This document shows positions 55,056 to 63,042 of a stretch of 64,000 nt of DNA, piece after piece. This DNA is from Prescottella equi. Lineage in GTDB: Bacteria; Actinomycetota; Actinomycetes; Mycobacteriales; Mycobacteriaceae. Position 1 is the first letter of the stretch. The number at the start of each line of letters is the position of its first letter. The stretch spans positions 310,001 to 374,000 of the forward strand of contig NZ_JAIVAH010000004.1 of NCBI RefSeq assembly GCF_020171745.1. The letters run 5' to 3'. The notes under the pieces were generated by a model. That model did not search any database and was not told the origin of the DNA. It saw only the letters and a program-made list of their open reading frames with translations. The position numbers and the translations under genes were made by a program.

Positions 55056-55069
55056 TCACATTCATGTGA
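55056..55069. promoter_or_regulatory. Palindrome upstream of the MCE gene
   Basis: TCACAT-TC-ATGTGA is a 14-base palindrome in the divergent region between the MCE and ECF41 genes. The half-sites are those of CRP but in opposite order, so it is not a standard CRP site; a TetR or GntR regulator is possible. Confidence 0.4.
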
Positions 55070-55120
55070 TCGGGGTTACAAAGTGGACAAATGTCCGGCC
55101 GGCGCTGCCCCTTCCCCTCC

Positions 55121-55184
55121 CGCGTTTTGCGCACTTATCGCGGGGATCCGGGGGCCCGGAGTCGCGATAAGTGCGCAAAGCGCG
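55121..55184. repeat. Dispersed palindromic element, copy 2
   Basis: CGCGTTTTGCGCACTTATCG plus CG (55121-55142) pairs with 55163-55184 with one mismatch, around a 20-base loop that is itself G+C-palindromic (GGGGATCC...GGGCCCGG). CTCC and GGGGAGG flank it. The arms match copy 1 at 15783-15844 base for base except for two positions per arm. It lies 40 bases before the ECF41 sigma start. Confidence 0.82.
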
Positions 55185-55224
55185 AGGGGAGGCCGGGCGG
55201 GAGGGGGCGTCGTAGGATCGCGGC

Positions 55225-56196
55225 ATGAGCGCTCCGACTCTCGCGGACTCGTTCGAATCCCATCGCGGCCACCTGCTGTCGGCGGCGTATCGCCTCACCG
55301 GCAGCGTCAGCGACGCCGAGGACGCCGTGCAGGAGGCGTGGCTGCGTCTCGCGGGCGCCGACGCCGACCGGATCGACGACCTGCGGGCGTGGCTCACCAC
55401 CGTCGTCGGACGCCTCTGCCTCGACCGCCTGCGCTCGGCGACGGCCCGCCGCGAGCGCTACGTCGGCCAGTGGCTGCCCGAGCCGATCGTCACGGACCTG
55501 ACGCCGTCGGCGATGCCCGACCCGCTGGAGTCGGTGGTCCGGCAGGAGGACAACCGCCTGGCCGCGCTGATCGTGCTCGACACCCTCACCCCCGACCAGC
55601 GGGTGGCGTTCGTGCTGCACGACGGGTTCGGGGTGCCGTTCGGGGAGATCGCCGGCGTGCTGTCGGTGAGTGTCACCTCCGCCCGTCAGCTCGCGTCCCG
55701 GGCCCGACACGCCGTCGCCGACGCCCCGCCGCCGGTGCCGGACGCCGAGCACACCGAGGCGGTCACTCGTTTGATGGCCGCGATGGCCCGCGGCGACCTG
55801 GACGCCGTCCTGGACGCGCTGCACCCGGACGCGATCACCATCGGCGACGCGAACGGCACCACCCGCACCGCCGTCAACGTCATCACCGGCGCCGACCACA
55901 CCGCCCGGTTCTTCCTCGGGCTGGCGCACAAGTACGGTCTCGAGGAGTTCCTGGCCGCCGCGCAACCGGCGCTGGTCAACGGCCAGCTCGGCTTCGTCAG
56001 CCACGGCTCCCCCGGCGACGACACCCACCCCGGCTTCCCGGGGCGGGTCACCGGCTTCACCGTCCGCGACGGCCGGGTGTGGGCCGCCTACGACATCGCC
56101 AACCCCGAGAAGCACGGCGGGATCAGGCTTTCCGCTCCTCCTGCGTCCCCGACTCCTCCGTCGCCCACGGCACCCGGCACGCGTCGCCCGAGTTGA
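55225..56196 (+). CDS. ECF41-type sigma factor (SigJ-like)
   Basis: Predicted protein of 323 residues. Sigma regions 2 (SVSDAEDAVQEAWLRL) and 4 (LTPDQRVAFVLHDGFGVPFGEIAGVLSVS) are joined by a linker with WLPEP. A C-terminal SnoaL-like domain (about 175-290) has DGRVWAAYDIANPEKHGG, equal to the ECF41 NPDKL-like motif. In this family the C-terminal domain is a built-in regulator, and the usual target is a neighbouring carboxymuconolactone decarboxylase-type gene, as here. Its last 74 bases overlap that convergent gene. ATG 55225. Confidence 0.93.
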   Translation: MSAPTLADSFESHRGHLLSAAYRLTGSVSDAEDAVQEAWLRLAGADADRIDDLRAWLTTVVGRLCLDRLRSATARRERYVGQWLPEPIVTDLTPSAMPDPLESVVRQEDNRLAALIVLDTLTPDQRVAFVLHDGFGVPFGEIAGVLSVSVTSARQLASRARHAVADAPPPVPDAEHTEAVTRLMAAMARGDLDAVLDALHPDAITIGDANGTTRTAVNVITGADHTARFFLGLAHKYGLEEFLAAAQPALVNGQLGFVSHGSPGDDTHPGFPGRVTGFTVRDGRVWAAYDIANPEKHGGIRLSAPPASPTPPSPTAPGTRRPS

Positions 56197-56725
56197 AGCC
56201 CTGGTCGTGGATGCCGAGCGCCGAGTTCATCCGCGAGCGCATGTTCTCCAGCGCGATCTGGTAGGTCAGCTCGACGACGCCGTCGCGGCCGAACCGCCGC
56301 TCGAGGTCGGTCACTTGTTCGTCCGTGGCGGTCGTGGGTGTCTCGGTCATCGCGTCCGCGTAGGCGATCGCGGCCCGCTCGTCGTCGCTGTACAGCGGCG
56401 AGGTGTCGTAGTCGCCGATGTGCTGCAGCCGGTCGATGTCGAGGCCCTCGAGTCGCTGCAGCATGGTGCCGAAGTCGACGCACCACGAGCATCCGACGGT
56501 CCACGCGACGCGGTAGACGGCGATGTCGCGGACGTTCGGCGGCAGCACCGTCGACGCCTTCTGCGCGCCCATCTCGTGCCGCGCCGACACCGTGAACAGC
56601 CTGCGGTGGTTGGCCAGCACCGCGAACGGTTCCGGTACCTCGCCGAACCGGCGACCGGCGTACCAGTAGGCGGCCTTCACCAACGGACCGGCCTCCTGCG
56701 GTGTCACTGCGTGAATGCGAGCCAT
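56123..56725 (-). CDS. Carboxymuconolactone decarboxylase-family protein, ECF41 partner
   Basis: Predicted protein of 200 residues in the AhpD/CMD fold. VGCSWCVDFG gives the redox Cys79 and Cys82. Related proteins are decarboxylases or alkylhydroperoxidase-like disulfide reductases. ATG 56725 has AGGAGG upstream. A match to the ECF41 promoter lies 50-76 bases before the start. The convergent sigma gene overlaps its last 74 bases, a common ECF41 arrangement in kind but with an unusually long overlap. Confidence 0.9.
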   Translation of the reverse strand: MARIHAVTPQEAGPLVKAAYWYAGRRFGEVPEPFAVLANHRRLFTVSARHEMGAQKASTVLPPNVRDIAVYRVAWTVGCSWCVDFGTMLQRLEGLDIDRLQHIGDYDTSPLYSDDERAAIAYADAMTETPTTATDEQVTDLERRFGRDGVVELTYQIALENMRSRMNSALGIHDQGFNSGDACRVPWATEESGTQEERKA

Positions 56726-56774
56726 GAGGTCCTCCTGCTCGTCGGGGCGCCGTTTTGCGCCCGTTCACCCTGTG

Positions 56775-56801
56775 GACGAGACAGCGCCCGCAAACGTGAC
56801 A
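56775..56801 (-). promoter_or_regulatory. Predicted ECF41 promoter of the CMD gene
   Basis: On the minus strand TGTCAC (56801-56796) and CGTC (56778-56775) are 17 bases apart; the published ECF41 consensus is TGTCACA-N16-CGTC, with G here in the seventh position. The start codon is 50 bases downstream. Confidence 0.8.
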
Positions 56802-56845
56802 CGGCCGGGTTCGGACGACGGCGCCCACGCCGCTACGCTGGACAA

Positions 56846-58030
56846 ATGCCCGCAGCGCCACGATCCCGCACCGTCTCGCGACTGCAACCGTTCGCGTCCA
56901 CGATCTTCGCCGAGATGACGGCGCTGGCCACCGAGCACGACGCGATCAACCTGGGCCAGGGCTTTCCCGACACCGACGGTCCCGCGGCGATGCTCGAGGT
57001 CGCGCGGCAGGCGATCGCGGACGGCCTCAACCAGTACCCGCCGGGGCCGGGCATGCCGGTGCTGCGGCAGGCGATCGTGACCGATCGCGCGCTGCGCTAC
57101 GGGATCTCGCACGACCCCAACTCGGAGGTCCTGGTCACCGTCGGCGCCACCGAGGCGATCAGCGCGGCGATCCTCGGCCTGGTCGAGCCCGGCGAGGAGG
57201 TGGTGCTGATCGAGCCGTACTACGACTCGTACGCCGCCGCCGTCGCGCTGGCCGGCGCGGTCCGGCGCACGGTACCGCTGGTACGCGACGGTGACCGGTT
57301 CGCCCTGGACCTCGACGGTCTGCGGGCCGCGATCACCCCGAACACCAAGATGCTCGTGGTCAACTCGCCGCACAACCCCACCGGCACGGTGTTCACCGAG
57401 GCCGAACTGCTGGCGGTCGCCGAACTGGCGTGCGAACACGATCTGCTGGTGCTCAGCGACGAGGTGTACGAGCACCTGGTGTTCGACGGCCTCAGCCACA
57501 CCCCGCTCGCGGCGCTGCCCGGCATGTACGAGCGCACGATCACCGTGTCGAGTGCGGCCAAGACGTTCAACGTCACCGGATGGAAGACCGGATGGGCTTG
57601 CGGCCCTGCGGAACTGGTCGACGCCGTCCGCGCCGCGAAGCAGTTCATGTCGTTCGTGGCGGGCGGCCCGTTCCAGCCCGCCGTCGCGCACGCCCTCGAA
57701 CACGAGCAGCCGTGGGTGCAGCAGATGCGAAACGAGTTGCAGGGCAAGCGGGATCTGCTCGCAACGGCGCTGCGGGACGCGGGGTTCGACGTCTACTCCG
57801 GCGGCGGCACGTACTTCCTGCTCGCCGACATCTCCGCGTTCGGCACGCGGGACGGCATCGAGTTCTGCCGGCGCCTGCCCCGGGAGGTCGGGGTGGCTGC
57901 GGTGCCGGTGAGTGTGTTCACCGACCACCCGGAGCAGTGGAATCATCTGGTGCGCTTCGCGTTCTGCAAGCGTGACGAGATCCTCGCGGAGGCGGCGTCC
58001 CGGCTGAGGCGACTGGGGGTGCCCGGGTGA
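56846..58030 (+). CDS. dapC: Class I aminotransferase (DapC-like)
   Basis: Predicted protein of 394 residues. PLP-binding features are VTVGATEAI, NSPHNPTGTVF, LSDEVYEHLVF, the Schiff-base lysine in SSAAKTFNVTGWKTGW, and the carboxylate-binding Arg in LVRFAFCK. It corresponds in sequence and position to M. tuberculosis DapC (Rv0858c, from memory), N-succinyldiaminopimelate aminotransferase of the lysine/peptidoglycan pathway; related enzymes act on methionine or kynurenine. ATG 56846. The AraC gene overlaps its stop by four bases (GTGA). Confidence 0.9.
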   Translation: MPAAPRSRTVSRLQPFASTIFAEMTALATEHDAINLGQGFPDTDGPAAMLEVARQAIADGLNQYPPGPGMPVLRQAIVTDRALRYGISHDPNSEVLVTVGATEAISAAILGLVEPGEEVVLIEPYYDSYAAAVALAGAVRRTVPLVRDGDRFALDLDGLRAAITPNTKMLVVNSPHNPTGTVFTEAELLAVAELACEHDLLVLSDEVYEHLVFDGLSHTPLAALPGMYERTITVSSAAKTFNVTGWKTGWACGPAELVDAVRAAKQFMSFVAGGPFQPAVAHALEHEQPWVQQMRNELQGKRDLLATALRDAGFDVYSGGGTYFLLADISAFGTRDGIEFCRRLPREVGVAAVPVSVFTDHPEQWNHLVRFAFCKRDEILAEAASRLRRLGVPG

Positions 58031-59043
58031 GCCTGGCGACGGTCCCCGCCGACTTCCTCAAGCGGGCGCTGCGACTGGCCGAGACCGCCGGCGCGGACCT
58101 GGCGTCGACGCTCGAGGCGTCGGGCATCGACGTCGAGTCGCTCGACGATCCCCGCGCCCGGCTCACCCCCGAGCAGGTCACCGCGTTCACGCAGGCCACG
58201 TGGCAGCTCACCGACGACGAACTGTTCGGCATCGGTGCGTCCCCGGTCCCGCGCGGGACGTTCCGGCTGATCTGCCTGTCGCTGATCCATCGCCCGGATC
58301 TCGGCAGCGCGCTCGAGCGGATGGCCGACGTCACCCGCGCGCTGCCGGTGCCGCCGCTCACGCTGATCCAAGGCGAGCGGTCGACACGGCTCGAGGTGCG
58401 GGTCGACGTCCGCGACGACGCCTACTCCCCCGAGTTCGTCGACGAGGCGTTCCGTCTGGTCACCGATTTCGAGCTGATCCTGTTGCACCGCTTCGCCGCC
58501 TGGCTGGTGGGCCGCCGGGTCAGACTGCAGGCGGTGCTCATCCCGTACCCGGAGCCCGAGGCCCGGTTCGCCAAGCACTACGACGCCATCTTCGGTGTCC
58601 CGGTCACCTTCGGGGCGAGCGTGGCGACGCTCGAGTTCGACAACGCGATCCTGCGGGCACCGATCATCCAGAACGAGGGCACCCTCGCCGAGTACCTGCG
58701 CGAGTCTCCGAATCTTCTTCTCTCCGAACGTGATTACGACAGCACCGCCGCGGCCCAGGTGCGCCGGGTGCTCGAGATGGGCGCGCGCGGACGCACCTGC
58801 ACCGCCGACGAGATCGCCGAGATGCTCTCGATCAGCGTGCCGCACCTGCGCCGACTGCTGCGACAGGAGGGCACCTCGCTCAATGCGCTCCGCGAGGAGG
58901 TGCTGCGCGACGCCGCCGTCGCCGCACTCCGCCGGGGCGAACCGGTGGACGAACTGTCCGCCCGACTGGGGTTCTCCGAGGCGAGCGCCTTCCGGCGCGC
59001 GTTCAAACGGTGGACCGGCGCGACGCCCGGGGCGTATCGCTAG
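58027..59043 (+). CDS. AraC-family regulator (OruR/ArgR-like arrangement)
   Basis: Predicted protein of 338 residues. The N-terminal ~200 residues match the arabinose-binding-like DUF of AraC regulators with DELFGIGASPVPRGTF and FAAWLVGRRVRL; the C-terminal AraC DNA-binding domain has LSISVPHLRRLLRQEGTS and the signature ARLGFSEASAFRRAFKRWTGATPGAYR. GTG 58027 overlaps dapC by four bases, so the two are coupled. It probably controls dapC or a catabolic locus nearby. The effector is unknown. Confidence 0.9.
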   Translation: MSLATVPADFLKRALRLAETAGADLASTLEASGIDVESLDDPRARLTPEQVTAFTQATWQLTDDELFGIGASPVPRGTFRLICLSLIHRPDLGSALERMADVTRALPVPPLTLIQGERSTRLEVRVDVRDDAYSPEFVDEAFRLVTDFELILLHRFAAWLVGRRVRLQAVLIPYPEPEARFAKHYDAIFGVPVTFGASVATLEFDNAILRAPIIQNEGTLAEYLRESPNLLLSERDYDSTAAAQVRRVLEMGARGRTCTADEIAEMLSISVPHLRRLLRQEGTSLNALREEVLRDAAVAALRRGEPVDELSARLGFSEASAFRRAFKRWTGATPGAYR

Positions 59044-59321
59044 GACACCACCGCCCGGCAGGACCCCGCCGTCGAGCGGGGCCGCCCCCTCAGACGCTTC
59101 CGGGCGACGACGACGCCGCGGTGCAGGATCTCGCCACCCCACACGCCCCACGGCTCGGCCCGTTCCAGCGCCTCGGCCAGACAGCGCGACCGGATCGGGC
59201 ACCCGCCGCACTGCCGTTTGGCGCGTTCGAGGTCGGCGGGGACGGGTGAGAACCACAGCTCAGGGTCGCCGGTGCGGCACGGCGTCGTCTGTTCCTCGAT
59301 GACTCTCACGCAGCCCGACAT
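59040..59321 (-). CDS. whiB7: WhiB7-type iron-sulfur regulator
   Basis: Predicted protein of 93 residues. The four iron-sulfur ligands are Cys15, Cys38, Cys41 and Cys47 (CGGCPIRSRC), followed by EPWGVWGGE and the AT-hook RGRPR at 78-82. GDPELWFSPVPADLERAK and RAEPWGVWGGEI match the recalled M. tuberculosis WhiB7, which turns on intrinsic antibiotic resistance. It is usually a single gene, so this may be the true WhiB7 or a close paralogue. Its TAG overlaps the TAG of the convergent AraC gene. Confidence 0.88.
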   Translation of the reverse strand: MSGCVRVIEEQTTPCRTGDPELWFSPVPADLERAKRQCGGCPIRSRCLAEALERAEPWGVWGGEILHRGVVVARKRLRGRPRSTAGSCRAVVS

Positions 59322-59474
59322 CCCGATGGCCCCCTCGTCTCCCCGTGGCCGAGCGAATCCCGCGCCATGAGTACAGACCCGAGTCGGGTCGAAAACTCAT
59401 CGCACGATCGTGAACGGGATCGCACCGGTCGAAGGGGTGGGCGGCCACCGGGCCGCTCTGGTGCCCTTGGCGGG

Positions 59475-60797
59475 TCAGGAGGTCCAGGTCAGCGAGCCGA
59501 GGCTGCCGAGCGATCCGAGGGAACCGGTTGCGGGTGGGGTGACCTCGAGGATCACCGGGAGGACCGCGTCATTGCCGATGCCGTTCGACGCGGTGAGGGT
59601 GAACTCGAATCGCCCAGCGGTGGTGGGGGTTCCGGACAGCACCCCACCCGTCGAAAGGGTGAGGCCGTCGGGCAGGACACCGGCGGCAGTCACCGTGGGG
59701 GCAGGTTTGCCGGTGACGGTGAAGGCGTAGGTGTAGGACTGGCCCACGGCCCCCGCGGCAGGGGCTCCGGTGAGGGTCGGCGCGTTCGTTCCGATCGCGA
59801 TCACCGACACCGAGTCGCTACCCCAGTTGGTGATGTAGGCGTGAGCGCCGTCCGGGGTGATCGCCAACTCTTCCGGCTGCGAGCCGACCGTCACGGGTGC
59901 GCCGACCGTGTTCGTGGCGGTGTCGATCACCGACACCGAGTCGCTGTCGTGGTTGGTGACGTAGGCGCGGGCGCCGTCCGGGGTGATCGCCACCGCGATC
60001 GGTTCCGAGCCGACCGTCACGGGTGCGCCGACGACGGTGTTCGTGGCGGTGTCGATCACCGACACCGAGCCGCTGCCGTGGTTGGTGACGTAGACGCGGG
60101 ACCCGTCCGGGGCGATCGCCACCCCGATCGGCACCGAGCCGACCGCCGCGGTCCCGGCGACCGTGTTCGTGACGGTGTCGATCACCGACACCGAGTCGCT
60201 GCCGACGTTGGTGACATAGACGCGGGACCCGTCCCGGGTGATCGCCACCCCGACCGGATTCACGCCGACCCTCACTGGTGCGCCGACGACAGTGTCGGTC
60301 GCGGTCTCGATCACCGACACCGAGTCGCTGCCCCGGTTGGCGACGTAGACGCGGGAGCCGTCCGGGGCGATCGCCACCCCGGACGGATTCTTGCCGACCG
60401 TGATCGGGTCGCCGACGACGGTATCGGTCGCGGTCTCGATCACCGACACCGTGCCGCCGCCCCAGTTGGTGACGTAGACACGGGACCCGTCCGGCGTGAT
60501 CGCCACCCCGGACGGATTCTTGCCGACCGTGATGGGGTCGCCGACGACGGTGTTCGTGGCGGTCTCGATCACCGACACCGAGTCGCTCATCTGGTTGGCG
60601 ACGTAGGCGTGGGCGCCGTCCGGGGTGATCGCCACCGCGATCGGTTCCGAGCCGACCGGGACGGTCGCGGTGACGGTGTCCGCCGATGCCGGGCCGGCCG
60701 CAGTGAAGAGGGTCGTGACCGCGACCGCGGCCGCGCCGACACTCGCGAACAGTCGAGCGCGGCGCGTCGGCGGGTGCGATCGGTCGAGGATGATCAT
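59475..60797 (-). CDS. Secreted YVTN beta-propeller with Ig-like module and GSLGSL tail
   Basis: Predicted protein of 440 residues. A signal peptide (about 14-39, ending GPASA) is followed by seven YVTN repeats of about 43 residues (VAITPDGSRVYVTN and DSVSVIETATNTVVG), a full propeller (about 41-340). The C-terminal part repeats the Ig-like module of the RCC1 protein (FTVTGKPAPTVTAAG, LPDGLTLSTGGVLSGTP) and ends GSLGSLGSLGSLTWTS. ATG 60797. It is monocistronic and follows a DUF of unknown function upstream on the same strand by 107 bases. Possibly surface-bound; ligand unknown. Confidence 0.88.
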   Translation of the reverse strand: MIILDRSHPPTRRARLFASVGAAAVAVTTLFTAAGPASADTVTATVPVGSEPIAVAITPDGAHAYVANQMSDSVSVIETATNTVVGDPITVGKNPSGVAITPDGSRVYVTNWGGGTVSVIETATDTVVGDPITVGKNPSGVAIAPDGSRVYVANRGSDSVSVIETATDTVVGAPVRVGVNPVGVAITRDGSRVYVTNVGSDSVSVIDTVTNTVAGTAAVGSVPIGVAIAPDGSRVYVTNHGSGSVSVIDTATNTVVGAPVTVGSEPIAVAITPDGARAYVTNHDSDSVSVIDTATNTVGAPVTVGSQPEELAITPDGAHAYITNWGSDSVSVIAIGTNAPTLTGAPAAGAVGQSYTYAFTVTGKPAPTVTAAGVLPDGLTLSTGGVLSGTPTTAGRFEFTLTASNGIGNDAVLPVILEVTPPATGSLGSLGSLGSLTWTS

Positions 60798-60904
60798 GAG
60801 AAGTGCGCCTTCCGGGGTGCAGTCCGCACCCTCCCCGGGGCGCGCAGCAGCCACGGGGAAGCAGCCACCGCACCAGAACATAACGGACATTCGTCCAAAA
60901 GTGG

Positions 60905-61312
60905 CTACATCGTGCAGCGATCCGGCACCGCGAAGATTTGCGCCCCTCGAGCGGCGCCGGCAGAGGGCAGGACCACCGCGGAGCATGTGCGATGCGGTCG
61001 GGGCGTCGCCCGAACTGCGTCGAACACGAGGTCGAGCGCGTCGACCAACCACTCGTCCGTGGCCTCGGCGAGCACGCCCGCCGACGGGTCCAGCTCGTCG
61101 TGGACGGTCACGGTCCACCGTCCGCTGGCGTCGGGATCGGTGGTGACGCCGGTGTCGTCGTTCCTCGCGAGAAGGTACCGCCCGAACTCGAAGTCCACCC
61201 GGACCACGTGGCGGCCCTGGTGCAGGACGACACGGACGGGACGGTGGGTCGCCGCAGCCAGCACCGTGACGGCATCGGTGTAGCGCTGATCCGGCGTGTC
61301 CAGCCATCCCAT
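60905..61312 (-). CDS. Hypothetical protein
   Basis: Predicted protein of 135 residues, soluble, with VRVVLHQGRHVVRVDFEFGRYLLARNDD, TVTVHDELDPSAGVLAE and a Cys-containing end. ATG 61312 is chosen because AAAGGACC lies before it; a longer start at 61366 adds 18 residues without better support. It faces away from the SigF operon. No family is recognised. Confidence 0.6.
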   Translation of the reverse strand: MGWLDTPDQRYTDAVTVLAAATHRPVRVVLHQGRHVVRVDFEFGRYLLARNDDTGVTTDPDASGRWTVTVHDELDPSAGVLAEATDEWLVDALDLVFDAVRATPRPHRTCSAVVLPSAGAARGAQIFAVPDRCTM

Positions 61313-61738
61313 GCTGAGGTCCTTTCCCGACAACTTCTCCGCCGACGGCAGCTGCCGACAACGCACTTCTCCGCTCTTACCCCAGGACGACGGCGGCTAT
61401 ACCTCCGATGTCACACACGTCACCGAAATCTTCCGAATCGGCCGGACGGACACCGATCGACCAGGTATTTCGAATTCGGAGGTATAGGCCGTCGGGAGTG
61501 TGGGTACAGACCTGGAGATCGCATCGAAATCTCTCACCGGGAGTTCCACTCATGTCGTTGTTCTCGAGGACCGCCGTTCGCGTCACCTGCGTCAAGAGCG
61601 TCTACTCGTGGTGCGGCGTGCCGTACTTCGGCGCGCGCAGTGATCGCACAGTCCGCACCTCCCCGACCCCGTTGTCGGTGCTGTCGGCGGCACGGGCGTA
61701 GGGCCCGCCGAGTGAGCACCGACCGTATATTCACACCC
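61313..61738. promoter_or_regulatory. Region upstream of the SigF operon
   Basis: This 426-base stretch has no convincing gene. TATACCTCCG (61398-61407) and its exact complement CGGAGGTATA (61477-61486) are 69 bases apart and could be paired operator sites. ATTCGAAT-like symmetry lies at about 61468-61477. A possible 49-codon frame from ATG 61552 has a poor ribosome binding site. The promoters of the SigF operon and of the hypothetical gene must be here. Confidence 0.45.
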
Positions 61739-62104
61739 ATGGAGATGTCCGGATCTGCCGCCGAACCCGCCCTGTCGCTCGACGTCGAACTGATCGAGGG
61801 CGTCGTCGTCCTGCGTGCCCGCGGCGAGATCGATGTCCTCACCGCGCAGATGTTCGAGGACGCGCTCGACGACGCCGTGTCGCGTCTGGACGGCTCGGTA
61901 CTGATCGCGGACCTGTCCGGCGTGACGTTCCTCGCGTCGGCCGGCCTGGCCGTGCTGGTCCGGTGCAGCGACGACGTCCCCGACGGCAACAGGTTCATCG
62001 TGGTAGCCCACGGCCCCACCACGATCCGACCACTCGAGCTGACCGGACTGACCGAGGTGCTCGAGGTGCATCCGTCCGTCGAAGCGGCCCTGTCGACGGT
62101 GTGA
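61739..62104 (+). CDS. STAS-domain anti-sigma factor antagonist
   Basis: Predicted protein of 121 residues. The SpoIIAA-like STAS fold includes GVVVLRARGEIDVLTAQMFEDAL and LIADLSGVTFLASAGLAVL, with Ser67 at the usual phosphorylation position. It should free a sigma factor by binding an anti-sigma kinase when unphosphorylated. First gene of a four-gene operon; the next gene begins at its stop (GTGA). Preceded by a shared promoter region. Confidence 0.88.
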   Translation: MEMSGSAAEPALSLDVELIEGVVVLRARGEIDVLTAQMFEDALDDAVSRLDGSVLIADLSGVTFLASAGLAVLVRCSDDVPDGNRFIVVAHGPTTIRPLELTGLTEVLEVHPSVEAALSTV

Positions 62105-62601
62105 TCCTCGTGGCCGACAGAACGGTGATGCCGGCCTCCCCGGCACAGGAACCGGTCGCCGACGCGACGCGGGGCGACGACAGGTTGTCGCTGATCGAAC
62201 TCCGCGCCGAACCGGCAGTGCTCGCCCCCGCTCGCAACGCGCTCGCAGAATTCCTGCGGCAGAACAGGTTTCCCGACGACCGGGCTTACGACGTGCTGTT
62301 GGCCTGCTACGAGGCGATGGCGAATACCGTCGAGCACGCATACCCCAGCGGAACCGACGGCACCTTCGACCTGTCGGCGACGTGCGACCGCACCGGAACC
62401 CTCACGGTGACGATCACCGATCGTGGCGAATGGAAGACCGGCGGACCGGATCCCGCGTCGCGTCGGGGCCGCGGTCTGCAATTGGTCCGCGCGTGCGCCG
62501 ACCGATCCGAGGTCGTCTCCGGTGACACCGGGACGCGGGTACACCTCCAGTGGCTCGGCGCTCCGAGCAGCGCCGCGCCGTACGACGAACAGGGTGGCTA
62601 G
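62101..62601 (+). CDS. RsbW-like anti-sigma/ATP-binding protein
   Basis: Predicted protein of 166 residues in the HATPase_c_2/GHKL fold: ACYEAMANTVEHAYP (N box), ITDRGEW (G1 box) and RRGRGLQLVRACAD (G2). Such proteins phosphorylate STAS antagonists or bind sigma factors. GTG 62101 overlaps the STAS stop by four bases. Presence of a second GHKL protein next to the sigma gene suggests a two-kinase switch. Confidence 0.87.
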   Translation: MILVADRTVMPASPAQEPVADATRGDDRLSLIELRAEPAVLAPARNALAEFLRQNRFPDDRAYDVLLACYEAMANTVEHAYPSGTDGTFDLSATCDRTGTLTVTITDRGEWKTGGPDPASRRGRGLQLVRACADRSEVVSGDTGTRVHLQWLGAPSSAAPYDEQGG

Positions 62602-62607
62602 AACACG

Positions 62608-63039
62608 ATGCAGACCGACCCCACTCCCGAAGTCTCCCAACGACAGAGCGACACCGCTCCCGCCGTCACGGTGTCCGTGGCTGCACGGCACGACCAGCTC
62701 CCCATCCTGCGGATGCTGACCGAGGTCGTGGCGATGCGCAACAACTGCACGCTCGACCAGTCGGCCGATCTCAAGTTGGCCGTCGACCAGATCTGCACCC
62801 TGCTGATCTCTTCCGCCGCCCCGGACACCGAGGTGACCTGTCGGTACACCACGGTGGACGACACGTTCCGCATCGTGCTGACCGCGTTCACGGTCGCCGA
62901 GTGGTACCCCGAACGCGGCAGCCTCGAGTGGCGCATCCTCAGTGCACTGGCCGATTCGATCGCGATCGACCAGCAGCCCGACGCCTCCGGCCACACCACC
63001 GAATCGACCGTCACGATCTGCACCCGAAAGCTGGTGTGA
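62608..63039 (+). CDS. SigF anti-sigma factor (UsfX/RsbW-like)
   Basis: Predicted protein of 143 residues. LRMLTEVVAMRNNCTLDQSADLKLAVDQICTLLI is the N-box region with Asp/Gln replacing the usual Glu-Asn spacing, and the G boxes are weak, like mycobacterial UsfX (RsbW), the SigF anti-sigma. ATG 62608; the sigF gene begins three bases after the stop. Confidence 0.85.
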   Translation: MQTDPTPEVSQRQSDTAPAVTVSVAARHDQLPILRMLTEVVAMRNNCTLDQSADLKLAVDQICTLLISSAAPDTEVTCRYTTVDDTFRIVLTAFTVAEWYPERGSLEWRILSALADSIAIDQQPDASGHTTESTVTICTRKLV

Positions 63040-63042
63040 CGG

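Noticed and set aside
55056-55069. Second CRP site upstream of the MCE gene
   Set aside because: The half-sites are TCACA then TGTGA with four bases between, the reverse of the CRP order, so it is listed only as an unassigned palindrome.
61552-61701. 49-codon frame beginning MSLFSRTAVRVTCVKS
   Set aside because: Weak ribosome binding site, no family and a composition close to non-coding DNA; not strong enough to call a gene.
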